From assembly GCA_900769325.1 (NCBI GenBank), contig CAAGGF010000072.1:1-37597 (forward strand): DNA of 37,597 nucleotides. The letters are read 5' to 3'. The first letter of the stretch is position 1, and the number at the start of each line of letters is the position of its first letter. Shown piece after piece: positions 23,418-30,448 of this stretch. Origin of the DNA: Spirochaetia bacterium. GTDB taxonomy: Bacteria > Spirochaetota > Spirochaetia > Treponematales > Treponemataceae. The notes beneath the pieces were generated by a model. That model was not told where the DNA came from, did not search any database, and saw nothing but the letters and a program-made list of their open reading frames with translations. Both the position numbers and the translations under genes were made by a program.

Positions 23418-23948
23418 TTATTTGGCTTTTGATGCAATGGTCATCGACATAAATTTTCCGTCCATTGCAGGTTGTTTTTCAACAACATACGCAGAAGTAA
23501 GCCTTTTTAATACTTCATTCAGGACATCATAGCCGAGTTCTGTGTGTGCAAGTTCACGACCGCGGAAACGAATCGTTACTTTTACTTTGTTTCCCTCTTC
23601 AAGAAATTCCTGTACATGTTTGGCCTTTGTATCAAGATCTCCAGGACCAATTTTTGGCTGCATTCGGATTTCTTTTAACTTTAGTACCTTCTGGTTTTTC
23701 TTGGATTCACGGAGCTTTTTTTCCTGTTCAAACCGGTACTTGCCATAATCAAGTATTTTACAAACTGGCGGGTTAGCGTTAGGCGAAACCTCAACAAGAT
23801 CCAGGTCTTTTTCCTTAGCCATTCTAAGTGCTTCTATTGTGGGAACGATTCCCTTTTGCTCACCTAAATCGTCTATGAGCCTGACCTCTCGGACACGAAT
23901 TTGTTCATTAATCCGTTGTCCTTTATTGTTGTTATTAGCGTATGCCAA
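23418..23948 (-). CDS. infC: Translation initiation factor IF-3, UUG start
   Basis: 176 aa. The N-domain has INEQIRVREVRLIDDLGEQK, EALRMAKEKDLDLVEVSPNA and PPVCKILDYGKYRFEQEKK; the C-domain has KEIRMQPKIGPGDLDTKAKH and FRGRELAHTELG. IF-3 checks the initiator codon and keeps the 30S subunit free. The conserved N-terminus leaves only TTG at 23946-23948 as start, preceded by a perfect AGGAGG 4 nt away. IF-3 discriminates against non-AUG codons, and in E. coli an AUU start makes infC autoregulated; a UUG start here would do the same. It heads a six-gene operon. Confidence 0.97.
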   Translation of the reverse strand: MAYANNNNKGQRINEQIRVREVRLIDDLGEQKGIVPTIEALRMAKEKDLDLVEVSPNANPPVCKILDYGKYRFEQEKKLRESKKNQKVLKLKEIRMQPKIGPGDLDTKAKHVQEFLEEGNKVKVTIRFRGRELAHTELGYDVLNEVLKRLTSAYVVEKQPAMDGKFMSMTIASKAK

Positions 23949-23952
23949 CTAT

Positions 23953-23973
23953 CCTCCTAGTGTTATAAAACAC
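23953..23973 (-). promoter_or_regulatory. infC Shine-Dalgarno with abutting hairpin
   Basis: On the mRNA, GTGTT-TTAT-AACAC (plus-strand 23973-23960) forms a 5-bp hairpin ending one base before AGGAGG (23958-23953). The predicted leader is only about 43 nt, so this is its main structure. It may modulate ribosome access together with the UUG start. Confidence 0.42.
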
Positions 23974-23997
23974 GATTTTCATGTAGCGTATTTTGTA

Positions 23998-24026
23998 ATT
24001 ATAAATAATAGTTTTTATTCTGTCTA
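23998..24026 (-). promoter_or_regulatory. Promoter of the infC operon
   Basis: On the minus strand: TAGACA (24026-24021), 17-bp spacer, TATAAT (24003-23998). The start would lie near 23991. Confidence 0.58.
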
Positions 24027-24100
24027 GTGTTTTATAATTTTTTATAATTTGTTTTGCCTCCTTAAAATATGTTTGTTTTAAATGAATTTTATTTTCGCTC

Positions 24101-24129
24101 TTAAATAATTTTAAATGATGTGATATAAT
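24101..24129 (+). promoter_or_regulatory. Extended -10 promoter of the 24136 gene, predicted leaderless
   Basis: TGA-TATAAT (TATAAT at 24124-24129) is an extended -10; TTAAAT (24101-24106) sits 17 bp upstream. The ATG at 24136 begins 6 nt after the -10 box and there is no ribosome site. Confidence 0.48.
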
Positions 24130-24135
24130 GAAAAT

Positions 24136-24780
24136 ATGTATATTTTTTTAGTTTCTTTTCTTCCGCTTGTTTTTATTCTGTTTTCTTTAACTGCAAAAGA
24201 TAAAAATTATTTTGCTTCAGGGTTGTGGGGACTTTTTGCAGGAATTTTAAATACTTTTTTTGCGGTGATTTTTACAAGAAATCATTTCGTTTTCAAATTT
24301 TCATTATTTGAAAATACTTTTTATTTCTTGCTGAATGAATACTTTCTTCCATGTATTGTATGGGTCATTCTTTATATTTTAATTACAAAAGATGATTTTA
24401 GCTTCAGGTTAAAGTCTGTTTTTATTTTTGAAATCGGTTTTTATTCTATATACTTGCCGTATTTTGTCATTTTTTCAGGGAATATTTCTTTTTCGTTCTA
24501 TGAACTTTTTTTCAAGCCGGTGATTGTTCTTTCAATGATTTTGATTACAAAAATTCTTTTAGACTTGTCTGTAAAATTAATTGAAGATAAAAAAATCAAG
24601 CGTTCTAGTGTCATTGTGTTTCCGCTGATTTTGAATTCTTTGATTCCGTCTTTTTTAGAAGCGATGTGGATCGAAAAAACTTATACAGTCACTCTTATGA
24701 TTGTTATGTTTGTATATTGTGCTTTTGGTATTTTAATGAGTGTGTATAATAATAGAAAAATTTTTTCTGAAAACGCATGA
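24136..24780 (+). CDS. Integral membrane protein of unknown function
   Basis: 214 aa, mostly hydrophobic, with about six or seven membrane helices (for example FLVSFLPLVFILFSL, FLPCIVWVILYILI, VTLMIVMFVYCAFGILMSVY) and short charged loops. I do not recognise the family. The overall shape resembles small Treponema membrane proteins with no assigned role; no catalytic motif stands out. It is a single-gene unit between the divergent infC operon and the convergent fba gene, ending at a shared terminator. Confidence 0.72.
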   Translation: MYIFLVSFLPLVFILFSLTAKDKNYFASGLWGLFAGILNTFFAVIFTRNHFVFKFSLFENTFYFLLNEYFLPCIVWVILYILITKDDFSFRLKSVFIFEIGFYSIYLPYFVIFSGNISFSFYELFFKPVIVLSMILITKILLDLSVKLIEDKKIKRSSVIVFPLILNSLIPSFLEAMWIEKTYTVTLMIVMFVYCAFGILMSVYNNRKIFSENA

Positions 24781-24836
24781 TTTTTAAATTCTTACATATA
24801 AGCAATCTTTTTTTGAAAGAGTCTGGATTAAAATAA

Positions 24837-24868
24837 AAAGGGTACTCACAAAACGATGAGCACCCTTT
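24837..24868. terminator. Bidirectional terminator between the 24136 gene and fba
   Basis: Arms 24837-24848 (AAAGGGTACTCA) and 24857-24868 (TGAGCACCCTTT) pair over 12 positions with one mismatch and an 8-nt loop. T-rich tracts flank both sides, so it can end both convergent genes. Confidence 0.86.
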
Positions 24869-24889
24869 ATTTTTATGATATAAAGAAAA

Positions 24890-25756
24890 TTAAGCCTGAC
24901 CTGCTGATCCGAATGCTTTGCAAAGATCGATTACTTTCGCTGTGATTGCATCAAAACCTGGTTTAAGAAGTTTTCTTGGGTCGTAGCCTTTTCCTTCTTT
25001 GTCTTTTCCGTCTTCGATGTATTTGCGTGTTGCTGCAGCGAATTCAAGCTGAAGTTCTGTGTTGATGTTTACTTTTGAAACACCGTTTTCAACAGCTTTC
25101 TTTACCTGATCAAAAGGAATTCCTGAGCCTCCGTGGAGAACAAGCGGTTTTCCGTCTACTGCTGCATTGATTTTTGCAAGCTGGTCGAAGTTTAAGCCTT
25201 TCCAGTTTGCAGGATATTTTCCGTGAATGTTACCGATTCCGCATGCAAGGAAATCTACGCCGAGGGATGCGATGTTTTTACATTCTTCTGGATTTGCAAG
25301 TTCTCCTTCTGAAGCAACTCCGTCTTCTTCACCGCCGATTCCGCCAACTTCACATTCTACAGACATGCCTTTTGCGTGTGCAAGAGCGATTATTTCTTTT
25401 GATTTTGCAACATTTTCTTCAAAGTCAAAGTGCGAACCATCGAACATAACAGATGTGAAACCTGCTTCAATTACTTTTTTTGCTCCTTCGTAAGTTCCGT
25501 GATCAAGGTGAAGTGCTACAGGAACTGTAATTCCCATTGAATCGTAAAGATTTTTTACAACATTTACGACTGTAGTGTAACCGCCCATGTATTTTGCGGC
25601 ACCTTCAGAAACCTGGATGATTGCAGGTGATTGTGCTTCCTGAATACCAGAAAGGATGGATTTTGTCCATTCAAGGTTGTTTGTGTTGAATGCAGGAATT
25701 GCATAGTGTCCGGCGTGAGCCTTTTTTACCATTTCTACTGCAGAAACTAAAGCCAT
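24890..25756 (-). CDS. fba: Class II fructose-bisphosphate aldolase
   Basis: 288 aa zinc enzyme of glycolysis and gluconeogenesis. Blocks: GHYAIPAFNTNNLEW, VPVALHLDHGTYEGAKK (zinc/active-site histidine region), TSVMFDGSHFDFEENV, SVECEVGGIGGEEDG, CGIGNIHGKYP, PLVLHGGSGIP and KVNINTELQLEFAAA. Length and the GGEEDG loop fit the class IIB group. The ribosome site is GGAGG 7 nt before the ATG. The 5' leader of about 80 nt holds a strong stem-loop (separate entry), so expression may be controlled after initiation of transcription. Confidence 0.97.
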   Translation of the reverse strand: MALVSAVEMVKKAHAGHYAIPAFNTNNLEWTKSILSGIQEAQSPAIIQVSEGAAKYMGGYTTVVNVVKNLYDSMGITVPVALHLDHGTYEGAKKVIEAGFTSVMFDGSHFDFEENVAKSKEIIALAHAKGMSVECEVGGIGGEEDGVASEGELANPEECKNIASLGVDFLACGIGNIHGKYPANWKGLNFDQLAKINAAVDGKPLVLHGGSGIPFDQVKKAVENGVSKVNINTELQLEFAAATRKYIEDGKDKEGKGYDPRKLLKPGFDAITAKVIDLCKAFGSAGQA

Positions 25757-25781
25757 TTTATGACCTCCAAAAAAATTCGAT

Positions 25782-25810
25782 AATCGTACAACTCATGACC
25801 TTGCACGATT
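25782..25810 (-). promoter_or_regulatory. Stem-loop in the fba leader
   Basis: On the mRNA, AATCGTGCAA and TTGTACGATT pair over 10 bp (one G-U) around a 9-nt loop. Six nt later comes a run of seven U, then GGAGG. The layout is that of an attenuator or a structure affecting ribosome access. The U-run is a little far from the stem for an ideal terminator. Confidence 0.52.
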
Positions 25811-25844
25811 TTGTTCTGAAAAAATAACTTATCAGATTTTTTTT

Positions 25845-25875
25845 ATTTTAGCACAATTGAAAATAATTGAAAATA
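25845..25875 (-). promoter_or_regulatory. Candidate fba promoter with 10-bp tandem repeat at the -35
   Basis: On the minus strand: TTTTCA (25873-25868), 17-bp spacer, TAAAAT (25850-25845). The -35 lies inside a perfect 10-bp tandem repeat (TATTTTCAAT twice, 25875-25856), one DNA turn apart, as activator or repressor sites often are. The rest of 25876-25955, between this and the flaA promoter, shows only AT-rich sequence. Confidence 0.4.
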
Positions 25876-25955
25876 CTTTAAAGCCTGTATGTTCGCCCTA
25901 AAAGTTAAAAAGTTTTTTTAAGGAAAAAAGTTCAGTGAATTCTAGGTAAAACAAT

Positions 25956-25984
25956 TTGACAAATACTATTCTTGTAAATATAAT
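25956..25984 (+). promoter_or_regulatory. Consensus sigma70 promoter of the flaA pair
   Basis: TTGACA (25956-25961), 17-bp spacer, TATAAT (25979-25984): a perfect match to consensus. The transcript would start near 25991, with a leader of about 90 nt containing a small CTGAAA/TTTCAG hairpin (about 26038-26053). This marks the sheath genes as strongly and constitutively expressed. Confidence 0.82.
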
Positions 25985-26080
25985 CAAAATGATGTAATAA
26001 AATTTAATTTTTATTCCGATAAAGAAACAAAGGCATTCTGAAAATTCTTTCAGGGTGTAAAAATTATGAAGGAGTTTTAC

Positions 26081-26809
26081 ATGAAAAAGAGCTTTAAGGG
26101 CTTTGTAATTCTTTCTATTCTTTTTGCTATTTGCGTACCTGTGTTCAGTCAGCCAAATTCAAAAAGTGTAGAGACTTTTCTGATTGATAACTTTGATACA
26201 GATCAGGAATGGACATGGACAACAAACGCAAGTCGTTTTATTGCCGAAGGTTATCCAAAAATGGGAAAATTTCCAGGGTTGCCTAATTCGTTGAAACCAT
26301 TTTATAAAAACAGTGAAAATGAACCTTTGGTTTTAGGCGTAAAAACTGCCTACAACAGAAAAGGCGACAACTGGGTTGAAATTTATCCTGTAAAGGATGA
26401 TAAAAATTATGAAATTCCGCTTATTGGTCATGTAGATCATTTTGATTTCTGGGTATGGGGAGCAAATTATCTTTATTACCTTGAAATTATTGTACGCGAT
26501 GCAAACGGTCAGATTCATCTTCTTCCGTGCGGAAACTTAAGGTTTAACGGCTGGAAAAATATCGTAGTTTCTGTTCCGGGCTGGATGGTTCAAAAATCAC
26601 GGTTAAGAACAGGTCCTCAAAACATGACTTTTGTAGGATTCAGAATTCGTTCTGACGGTGCAGAATATGTAGATGATTTTATTATTTATTTAGATCAAGT
26701 TAAGTATATGTCTAATTCAATGTCGTTTATTTACGACGGATACGAACTTAAAGATATGGATTTTGGCGATTCTGAATCTTCTGCCAATTCTACTGCGGAG
26801 GCTAAATAA
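26081..26809 (+). CDS. FlaA-family flagellar filament sheath protein (first copy)
   Basis: 242 aa with a signal peptide (MKKSFKGFVILSILFAICVP, cleavage near VFSQ). The mature part matches the FlaA sheath family of spirochetes: IDNFDTDQEWTWTTNASRFI, LGVKTAYNRKGDNWVEIYPV, VDHFDFWVWGANYLYYLEII, LRFNGWKNIVVSVPGWM and FVGFRIRSDGAEYVDDFIIY. FlaA proteins are exported across the inner membrane and coat the periplasmic flagellar core of FlaB. Start is ATG 26081 with GGAG 6 nt upstream; an ATG at 26066 lies before that site. It overlaps the next gene by 1 nt (TAATG). The pair resembles the two adjacent flaA-like genes of other treponemes; exact numbering (FlaA1/2) is not assigned. Confidence 0.86.
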   Translation: MKKSFKGFVILSILFAICVPVFSQPNSKSVETFLIDNFDTDQEWTWTTNASRFIAEGYPKMGKFPGLPNSLKPFYKNSENEPLVLGVKTAYNRKGDNWVEIYPVKDDKNYEIPLIGHVDHFDFWVWGANYLYYLEIIVRDANGQIHLLPCGNLRFNGWKNIVVSVPGWMVQKSRLRTGPQNMTFVGFRIRSDGAEYVDDFIIYLDQVKYMSNSMSFIYDGYELKDMDFGDSESSANSTAEAK

Positions 26810-27528
26810 TGAAAAAGCTTTTATTTGTTTTTGCAATAACTTTTGCAGGTTTGTTTGCTTTTGCACAGAACAGTGCTATTGATGAACCAAATCCAGAAAC
26901 TGTCGGAAACGATTCTGCAATGCAGGCTCTTCAGGAAATTTCTCTTGATAAATTTGAGCGTGAAGGTTCATGGAGCGTTCATATGTCTTCTGATTATGGA
27001 GTAATTTCTTCACGCCTTTTTGAAGGTTCTCCTGCCATGAAAGAACCTCTTGCCGGAGATGAAAATTCAGAAGAAAGCGATACTCATGTATTAGGTGTAA
27101 AAGTTGAATTTTTCAAGCGCGGTGTAAATTCTTTCTACATTACATCTCAAAGACCTCTTCCAATTGAAGGAATTACAAAAACTATTTCAGTTTGGGCCTG
27201 CGGAAGAAATCAGGGACATTCTCTTTATGTTCTTGTAGAAGATTATTTCGGAAGAAGTTATGAACTTTACATGGGAAGCCTTGCATTCAGTGGCTGGAAA
27301 AAACTTACATGTGTAGTTCCTCCAAGTCCTGACAGCGAACACGGAATTGTTCAGCACAGTGAATATTACGGTGATCAGCCTGGTCTTAGAATTATCGGTT
27401 TCAGAGTTGACTGCGATCCTATGCTTTCGCGCGGAAGATATTATCTTTATCTCGATGATTTAAGGTGCGTAACTGACTTGTACGATACTTTGAATCACGA
27501 CGAAGACGATATGCCGGATACCTGGTAA
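26809..27528 (+). CDS. FlaA-family flagellar filament sheath protein (second copy)
   Basis: 239 aa, signal peptide MKKLLFVFAITFAGLFAFAQ, then the same fold as the preceding protein: LDKFEREGSWSVHMSSDYGV, HVLGVKVEFFKRGVNSFYIT, TISVWACGRNQGHSLYVLVE, LAFSGWKKLTCVVPPSP and IGFRVDCDPMLSRGRYYLYL. The two are diverged paralogues, not a recent duplication. Translation is probably coupled through the 1-nt overlap, giving similar amounts of both, as expected for a two-component sheath. A strong terminator follows. Confidence 0.86.
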   Translation: MKKLLFVFAITFAGLFAFAQNSAIDEPNPETVGNDSAMQALQEISLDKFEREGSWSVHMSSDYGVISSRLFEGSPAMKEPLAGDENSEESDTHVLGVKVEFFKRGVNSFYITSQRPLPIEGITKTISVWACGRNQGHSLYVLVEDYFGRSYELYMGSLAFSGWKKLTCVVPPSPDSEHGIVQHSEYYGDQPGLRIIGFRVDCDPMLSRGRYYLYLDDLRCVTDLYDTLNHDEDDMPDTW

Positions 27529-27544
27529 TTTTTATAATTTTAAT

Positions 27545-27602
27545 AAAAAACTGCCTTTAAGACTTTATTTTTCTTAGAAAATTTTGTCCAGGCAGTTTTT
27601 TT
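27545..27602. terminator. Bidirectional terminator after the flaA pair
   Basis: AAAAAACTGCCT (27545-27556) and AGGCAGTTTTTT (27590-27601) pair perfectly over 12 bp around a 33-nt loop. The stem runs into U-tracts in both directions, serving flaA and the convergent 27631 gene. Confidence 0.78.
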
Positions 27603-27630
27603 ATTTTAAATTTTTTCTTTAGGTGGAATT

Positions 27631-28356
27631 TTAAATTTTCCTTGCAATTTTATAAAGTTTTGAATTTCCTTTCTTGCCTGTAAAAATGATTAAGTTCATT
27701 TTGCATAAAACCCAAATCATAATCGGCACATTTTTTAAGATGTTTTTTTCTTTTCCTTCTGTTTTTAGGGATTCTTTTATATCTTTTACTGAAAATTCTG
27801 ACGGGAGGTTTTTCGGCAAAAGAAAAAGGTAATCTTCGGGTTTTGAAAAAATCTTTTTTCCGCGTATTTCGATAAGTTTTTTGTCTGTTTTATTCCAGTC
27901 TTTTTTGAATCGTCTCCGATTGTTTTCTGATTGAATTTTTTCTTCTGTTTTAGTTCTTATTTCTTCCGTTTCCGTAAAAATGACTTCAAGGATAAAATTT
28001 TCATCAAGCAGAACCGGGTAAAGGCCTGTAAGTTCCCGGAAAATGTCGTAAACGCTCTTCTTTTTAGGGCTTTTTCTTCTTGAAATTATGTTTCCGTCTT
28101 TGTCTTTGTAGGTGATTGTTTTAGTTTCGCTTAAAGGGTAGACGACCGTGCATTTTCGGTGTAATAAAAGGGATTTCAGAATTTTTGGAAGGAGTTTGCT
28201 TAAATTCTGTGTTTGAATTTCGATGATGTTTCCTTCTTCTGTGAAAATGTCGTAAATCATGCCGTCTTGTTTGACTTCAGTTTTTCCGCCTGAAGACGCG
28301 GCGTATAAGTTTTTGAGTGTTCTGTGGAGGCTCGTTTCTTTGAATGTGTTAATCAT
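27631..28356 (-). CDS. Unrecognised protein with nuclease-like N-terminus and winged-helix-like C-terminus
   Basis: 241 aa, not recognised with confidence. Residues 17-60 read LYAASSGGKTEVKQDGMIYD, then GNIIEIQTQNLSKLLPKI: E27, D36, and E46-I-Q48, giving D-x9-E-x-Q, the spacing of a PD-(D/E)xK nuclease core with Q replacing K as in BglII. VVYPLSET follows like the next core strand. The middle is basic (RRKSPKKKS, RRRFKKDWNK). Residues about 190-240 (FSVKDIKESLKTEGKE, VLCKMNLIIFTGKKGNSKLY) look like a winged helix. This suggests a DNA- or RNA-acting protein; no catalytic role is shown. It is a single-gene unit, divergent from the division cluster, with no clear ribosome site. Confidence 0.68.
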   Translation of the reverse strand: MINTFKETSLHRTLKNLYAASSGGKTEVKQDGMIYDIFTEEGNIIEIQTQNLSKLLPKILKSLLLHRKCTVVYPLSETKTITYKDKDGNIISRRKSPKKKSVYDIFRELTGLYPVLLDENFILEVIFTETEEIRTKTEEKIQSENNRRRFKKDWNKTDKKLIEIRGKKIFSKPEDYLFLLPKNLPSEFSVKDIKESLKTEGKEKNILKNVPIMIWVLCKMNLIIFTGKKGNSKLYKIARKI

Positions 28357-28392
28357 TTTTGCAAGGTCTTTTTTTTCTAGTGTTGCTTTTTG

Positions 28393-28420
28393 ATTATAAC
28401 ACTATTTGAAGTGTATACAA
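28393..28420 (-). promoter_or_regulatory. Promoter of the 27631 gene
   Basis: On the minus strand: TTGTAT (28420-28415), 16-bp spacer, TATAAT (28398-28393). An inverted repeat TAGTGTT (28378-28384) / AACACTA (28398-28404) flanks the start region and may be an operator. Confidence 0.57.
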
Positions 28421-28495
28421 AAATATCACTATATTTTTATCGATGTGAAAAGCGTTTTTGAACTGCATTTTTTTTATTTTCGTCTGTTTTGGTGG

Positions 28496-28523
28496 TTGAC
28501 TTTACGAAAAAATAAATTAAAAT
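28496..28523 (+). promoter_or_regulatory. Promoter of the division cluster (Pmra)
   Basis: TTGACT (28496-28501), 16-bp spacer, TAAAAT (28518-28523). The start would lie near 28530, directly in front of the MraZ repeats, leaving a leader of about 114 nt. Between 28357 and 28643 nothing else is seen besides this, the MraZ box and the divergent promoter. Confidence 0.6.
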
Positions 28524-28530
28524 GATAAAT

Positions 28531-28557
28531 AAGTGGGAAAAAGTGGTAAAAAGTGGA
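28531..28557 (+). promoter_or_regulatory. MraZ box: three GTGG repeats at 10-bp spacing
   Basis: AAGTGG recurs at 28531, 28541 and 28551, exactly one helical turn apart. MraZ binds such direct repeats (TGGGA/GTGG with about 5-bp spacers) in its own promoter and represses the cluster in E. coli and others. Here the repeats start right after the predicted transcript start, so bound MraZ would block initiation or early elongation. Confidence 0.83.
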
Positions 28558-28643
28558 ATATTTTGGACAGCATGAAAGAATATTTAAAATCTTTGCTTTT
28601 TGAAGTTTCTTAAATTCTTTTATGTTTCAAGGATGGGTGTAAA

Positions 28644-29093
28644 TTGAATTTGCTTACAGGAGAATATAAAAATACTCTTGACGACAAGGGAAGGTTTCTC
28701 TTTCCTGCAAAACTTCGTTCTGCACTTCCTTCAAATGTTCTTATAGTAACGCAGGCAATTGTTGACCGATGTCTGTGGCTTTTTACACCTGAGGAATGGG
28801 AGAAAATTTCTTCAAAAGTGATGGATAATGCTTCTCCTTTCAGCGCAAAAAACCGCCTTATAATGAGGAGTTTTATTTCGCCGGCTCAGGAAGTCGAATT
28901 TGACAAGGCCGGAAGGCTTTCTATCCCACAAAGTTTAAGAGAATATGCTTCGCTTTCAAAAGACTGCATCGTTTTAGGGGTGAATAAATACCTTGAATTG
29001 TGGGACTCATCATCTTATAACGCATATCTTTCTGAAAATGAAGCAAATTTACTGGAAGCAAGTGAAGAATTAAATTCAATCAGCTTCCTATAA
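28644..29093 (+). CDS. mraZ: Transcriptional regulator MraZ, UUG start
   Basis: 149 aa with two SpoVT/AbrB-like halves, LTGEYKNTLDDKGRFLFPAK and VEFDKAGRLSIPQSLREYA, each holding the DxxGR DNA-binding turn. MraZ regulates the division/wall cluster by binding the repeat box at 28531-28557. The conserved MNLLTGEY start leaves TTG at 28644 as initiator, with AAGGA about 10 nt upstream, a weak arrangement that should keep levels low. First gene of the division cluster. Confidence 0.95.
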   Translation: MNLLTGEYKNTLDDKGRFLFPAKLRSALPSNVLIVTQAIVDRCLWLFTPEEWEKISSKVMDNASPFSAKNRLIMRSFISPAQEVEFDKAGRLSIPQSLREYASLSKDCIVLGVNKYLELWDSSSYNAYLSENEANLLEASEELNSISFL

Positions 29094-29108
29094 TTTGGGG
29101 GAATTTCA

Positions 29109-30098
29109 GTGGAAATCGTTCATACTCCGGTTCTGCTTAAAGAATGTCTTGAGTTTTTAAGTCCTCTGGGTGAAAATTATGAAAAAAATCCGTGGATGTG
29201 TGATTCAACTTTAGGCGAAGGCGGACATACAAATGCTTTTCTTGAAAAATTTCCTGAATTAAATGTAATAGGCCTTGATGCAGATTCTGTCATTCAGGAG
29301 AAGGCTAAAATGCGGCTTTCAAAATTTAATGGCAGGATACATTTTTATAATACTTGGTTCAGCGATTTTTATAAGTCATATCCAGAAGATTTACCGAAGC
29401 CGAACATTATTTTGTTCGACCTTGGAATTTCTGTTTTTCACTATGAAAAATCGGGACGCGGCTTTTCTTTCCGGTATGATGAAAATCTTGACATGCGTTT
29501 AAATCCTTCAACGGAAGAACATGACGCTTCATGGATTGTAAATAATTATCGTGCAGAAGACCTTGCTGATTTAATCTACCTTTACGGTGAAGAAAAATTC
29601 AGCAGAAGAATTGCCAGTGCCATAGTGTCTGCAAGGGAGGGTGGGAAAATAGAATCGTCGAAAACCCTTGCAGATATTATTTTTAATGCAGTTCCGTCTT
29701 CTTACAGGTATGGACCGCTTCATCCTGCGACAAGGACTTTTCAGGCATTGAGAATTGCGGTAAATGGAGAATTAAAACGACTTCCGCTTTCGCTTCACAA
29801 TGCCTTTAACTGTCTTAAACCGGGCGGAAAAATGGGTGTAATCACTTTTCATTCGCTTGAAGACAGAATCGTGAAAAATTATTTTAAAAATCTTGGAAAA
29901 CAGTGCGTTTGTCCAAAGGAATTTCCAAAATGCGTCTGTGGCGGCAAGGCTTCTGCTCAGATTCTTACGCGAAAACCTGTATGCCCTTCTGAGGAAGAAA
30001 TAAAAATGAATTCTCCTTCAAGAAGTGCAAAACTTCGTGTTGTAAGAAAAATTAAAGACGCATCCGATTTGCATTTAAATGGTGTGGAGGGATATTGA
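29109..30098 (+). CDS. rsmH: 16S rRNA m4C1402 methyltransferase RsmH (MraW)
   Basis: 329 aa. HTPVLLKECLEFL at the start, the SAM site DSTLGEGGHTNAFLE, FDLGISVFHYEKSGRGFSFR (LGxS...RGFSF block), the GPLHPATRTFQALRIAVNGE signature and VITFHSLEDRIVKNYF. It methylates N4 of C1402 of 16S rRNA. GTG start with GGGGG 9 nt upstream. Cysteine pairs near the C-terminus (QCVCPKEFPKCVCGG) are a local feature and might bind a metal. Its TGA overlaps the ftsL ATG by 1 nt. Confidence 0.97.
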   Translation: MEIVHTPVLLKECLEFLSPLGENYEKNPWMCDSTLGEGGHTNAFLEKFPELNVIGLDADSVIQEKAKMRLSKFNGRIHFYNTWFSDFYKSYPEDLPKPNIILFDLGISVFHYEKSGRGFSFRYDENLDMRLNPSTEEHDASWIVNNYRAEDLADLIYLYGEEKFSRRIASAIVSAREGGKIESSKTLADIIFNAVPSSYRYGPLHPATRTFQALRIAVNGELKRLPLSLHNAFNCLKPGGKMGVITFHSLEDRIVKNYFKNLGKQCVCPKEFPKCVCGGKASAQILTRKPVCPSEEEIKMNSPSRSAKLRVVRKIKDASDLHLNGVEGY

Positions 30099-30397
30099 TG
30101 AAGAATAAGACAAAAAGTTTTTTATATGTTGCATTGATAGTTTTAGTCAGCGTTTCGATTCCTCTTTTTTTGATAATTTACGCTTTTCAGGCGTCCCGGT
30201 ATTCTTCGCTTTATAGGGATATTGTCCGTCTTGAAAGAAAACAAGAACAGCTTGTTGAACAGAATAAAAAACTAATCAGCGATATAAGTCTTGTTGGAAA
30301 TTCTAGTGAAATCGAACGGAAAGCCAGCGAAGAACTTAATATGCATAAAGCTGAAAAAGAAGATATTATCCGAATCGAAATGTCTTCTTCTGATTAA
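30098..30397 (+). CDS. ftsL: FtsL-like divisome protein
   Basis: 99 aa. A short basic N-terminus, one membrane helix (residues about 8-31, SFLYVALIVLVSVSIPLFLI), then a periplasmic coiled coil (YRDIVRLERKQEQLVEQNKK). This is the FtsL/DivIC architecture; the position between rsmH and murF is the usual one. It would bridge FtsQ and FtsW. ATG 30098 follows GGAGGG. Assignment rests on topology and position since the family is poorly conserved. Confidence 0.75.
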   Translation: MKNKTKSFLYVALIVLVSVSIPLFLIIYAFQASRYSSLYRDIVRLERKQEQLVEQNKKLISDISLVGNSSEIERKASEELNMHKAEKEDIIRIEMSSSD

Positions 30398-30448
30398 ATG
30401 CTGTGTTAAAAAGATTTTTTTTAAGTTTTAGTTTGTAAGGAATGAAAA

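Noticed and set aside
25174..25493. Two frames antisense to fba
   Set aside because: Both lie wholly within the conserved aldolase gene and have no ribosome site or promoter.
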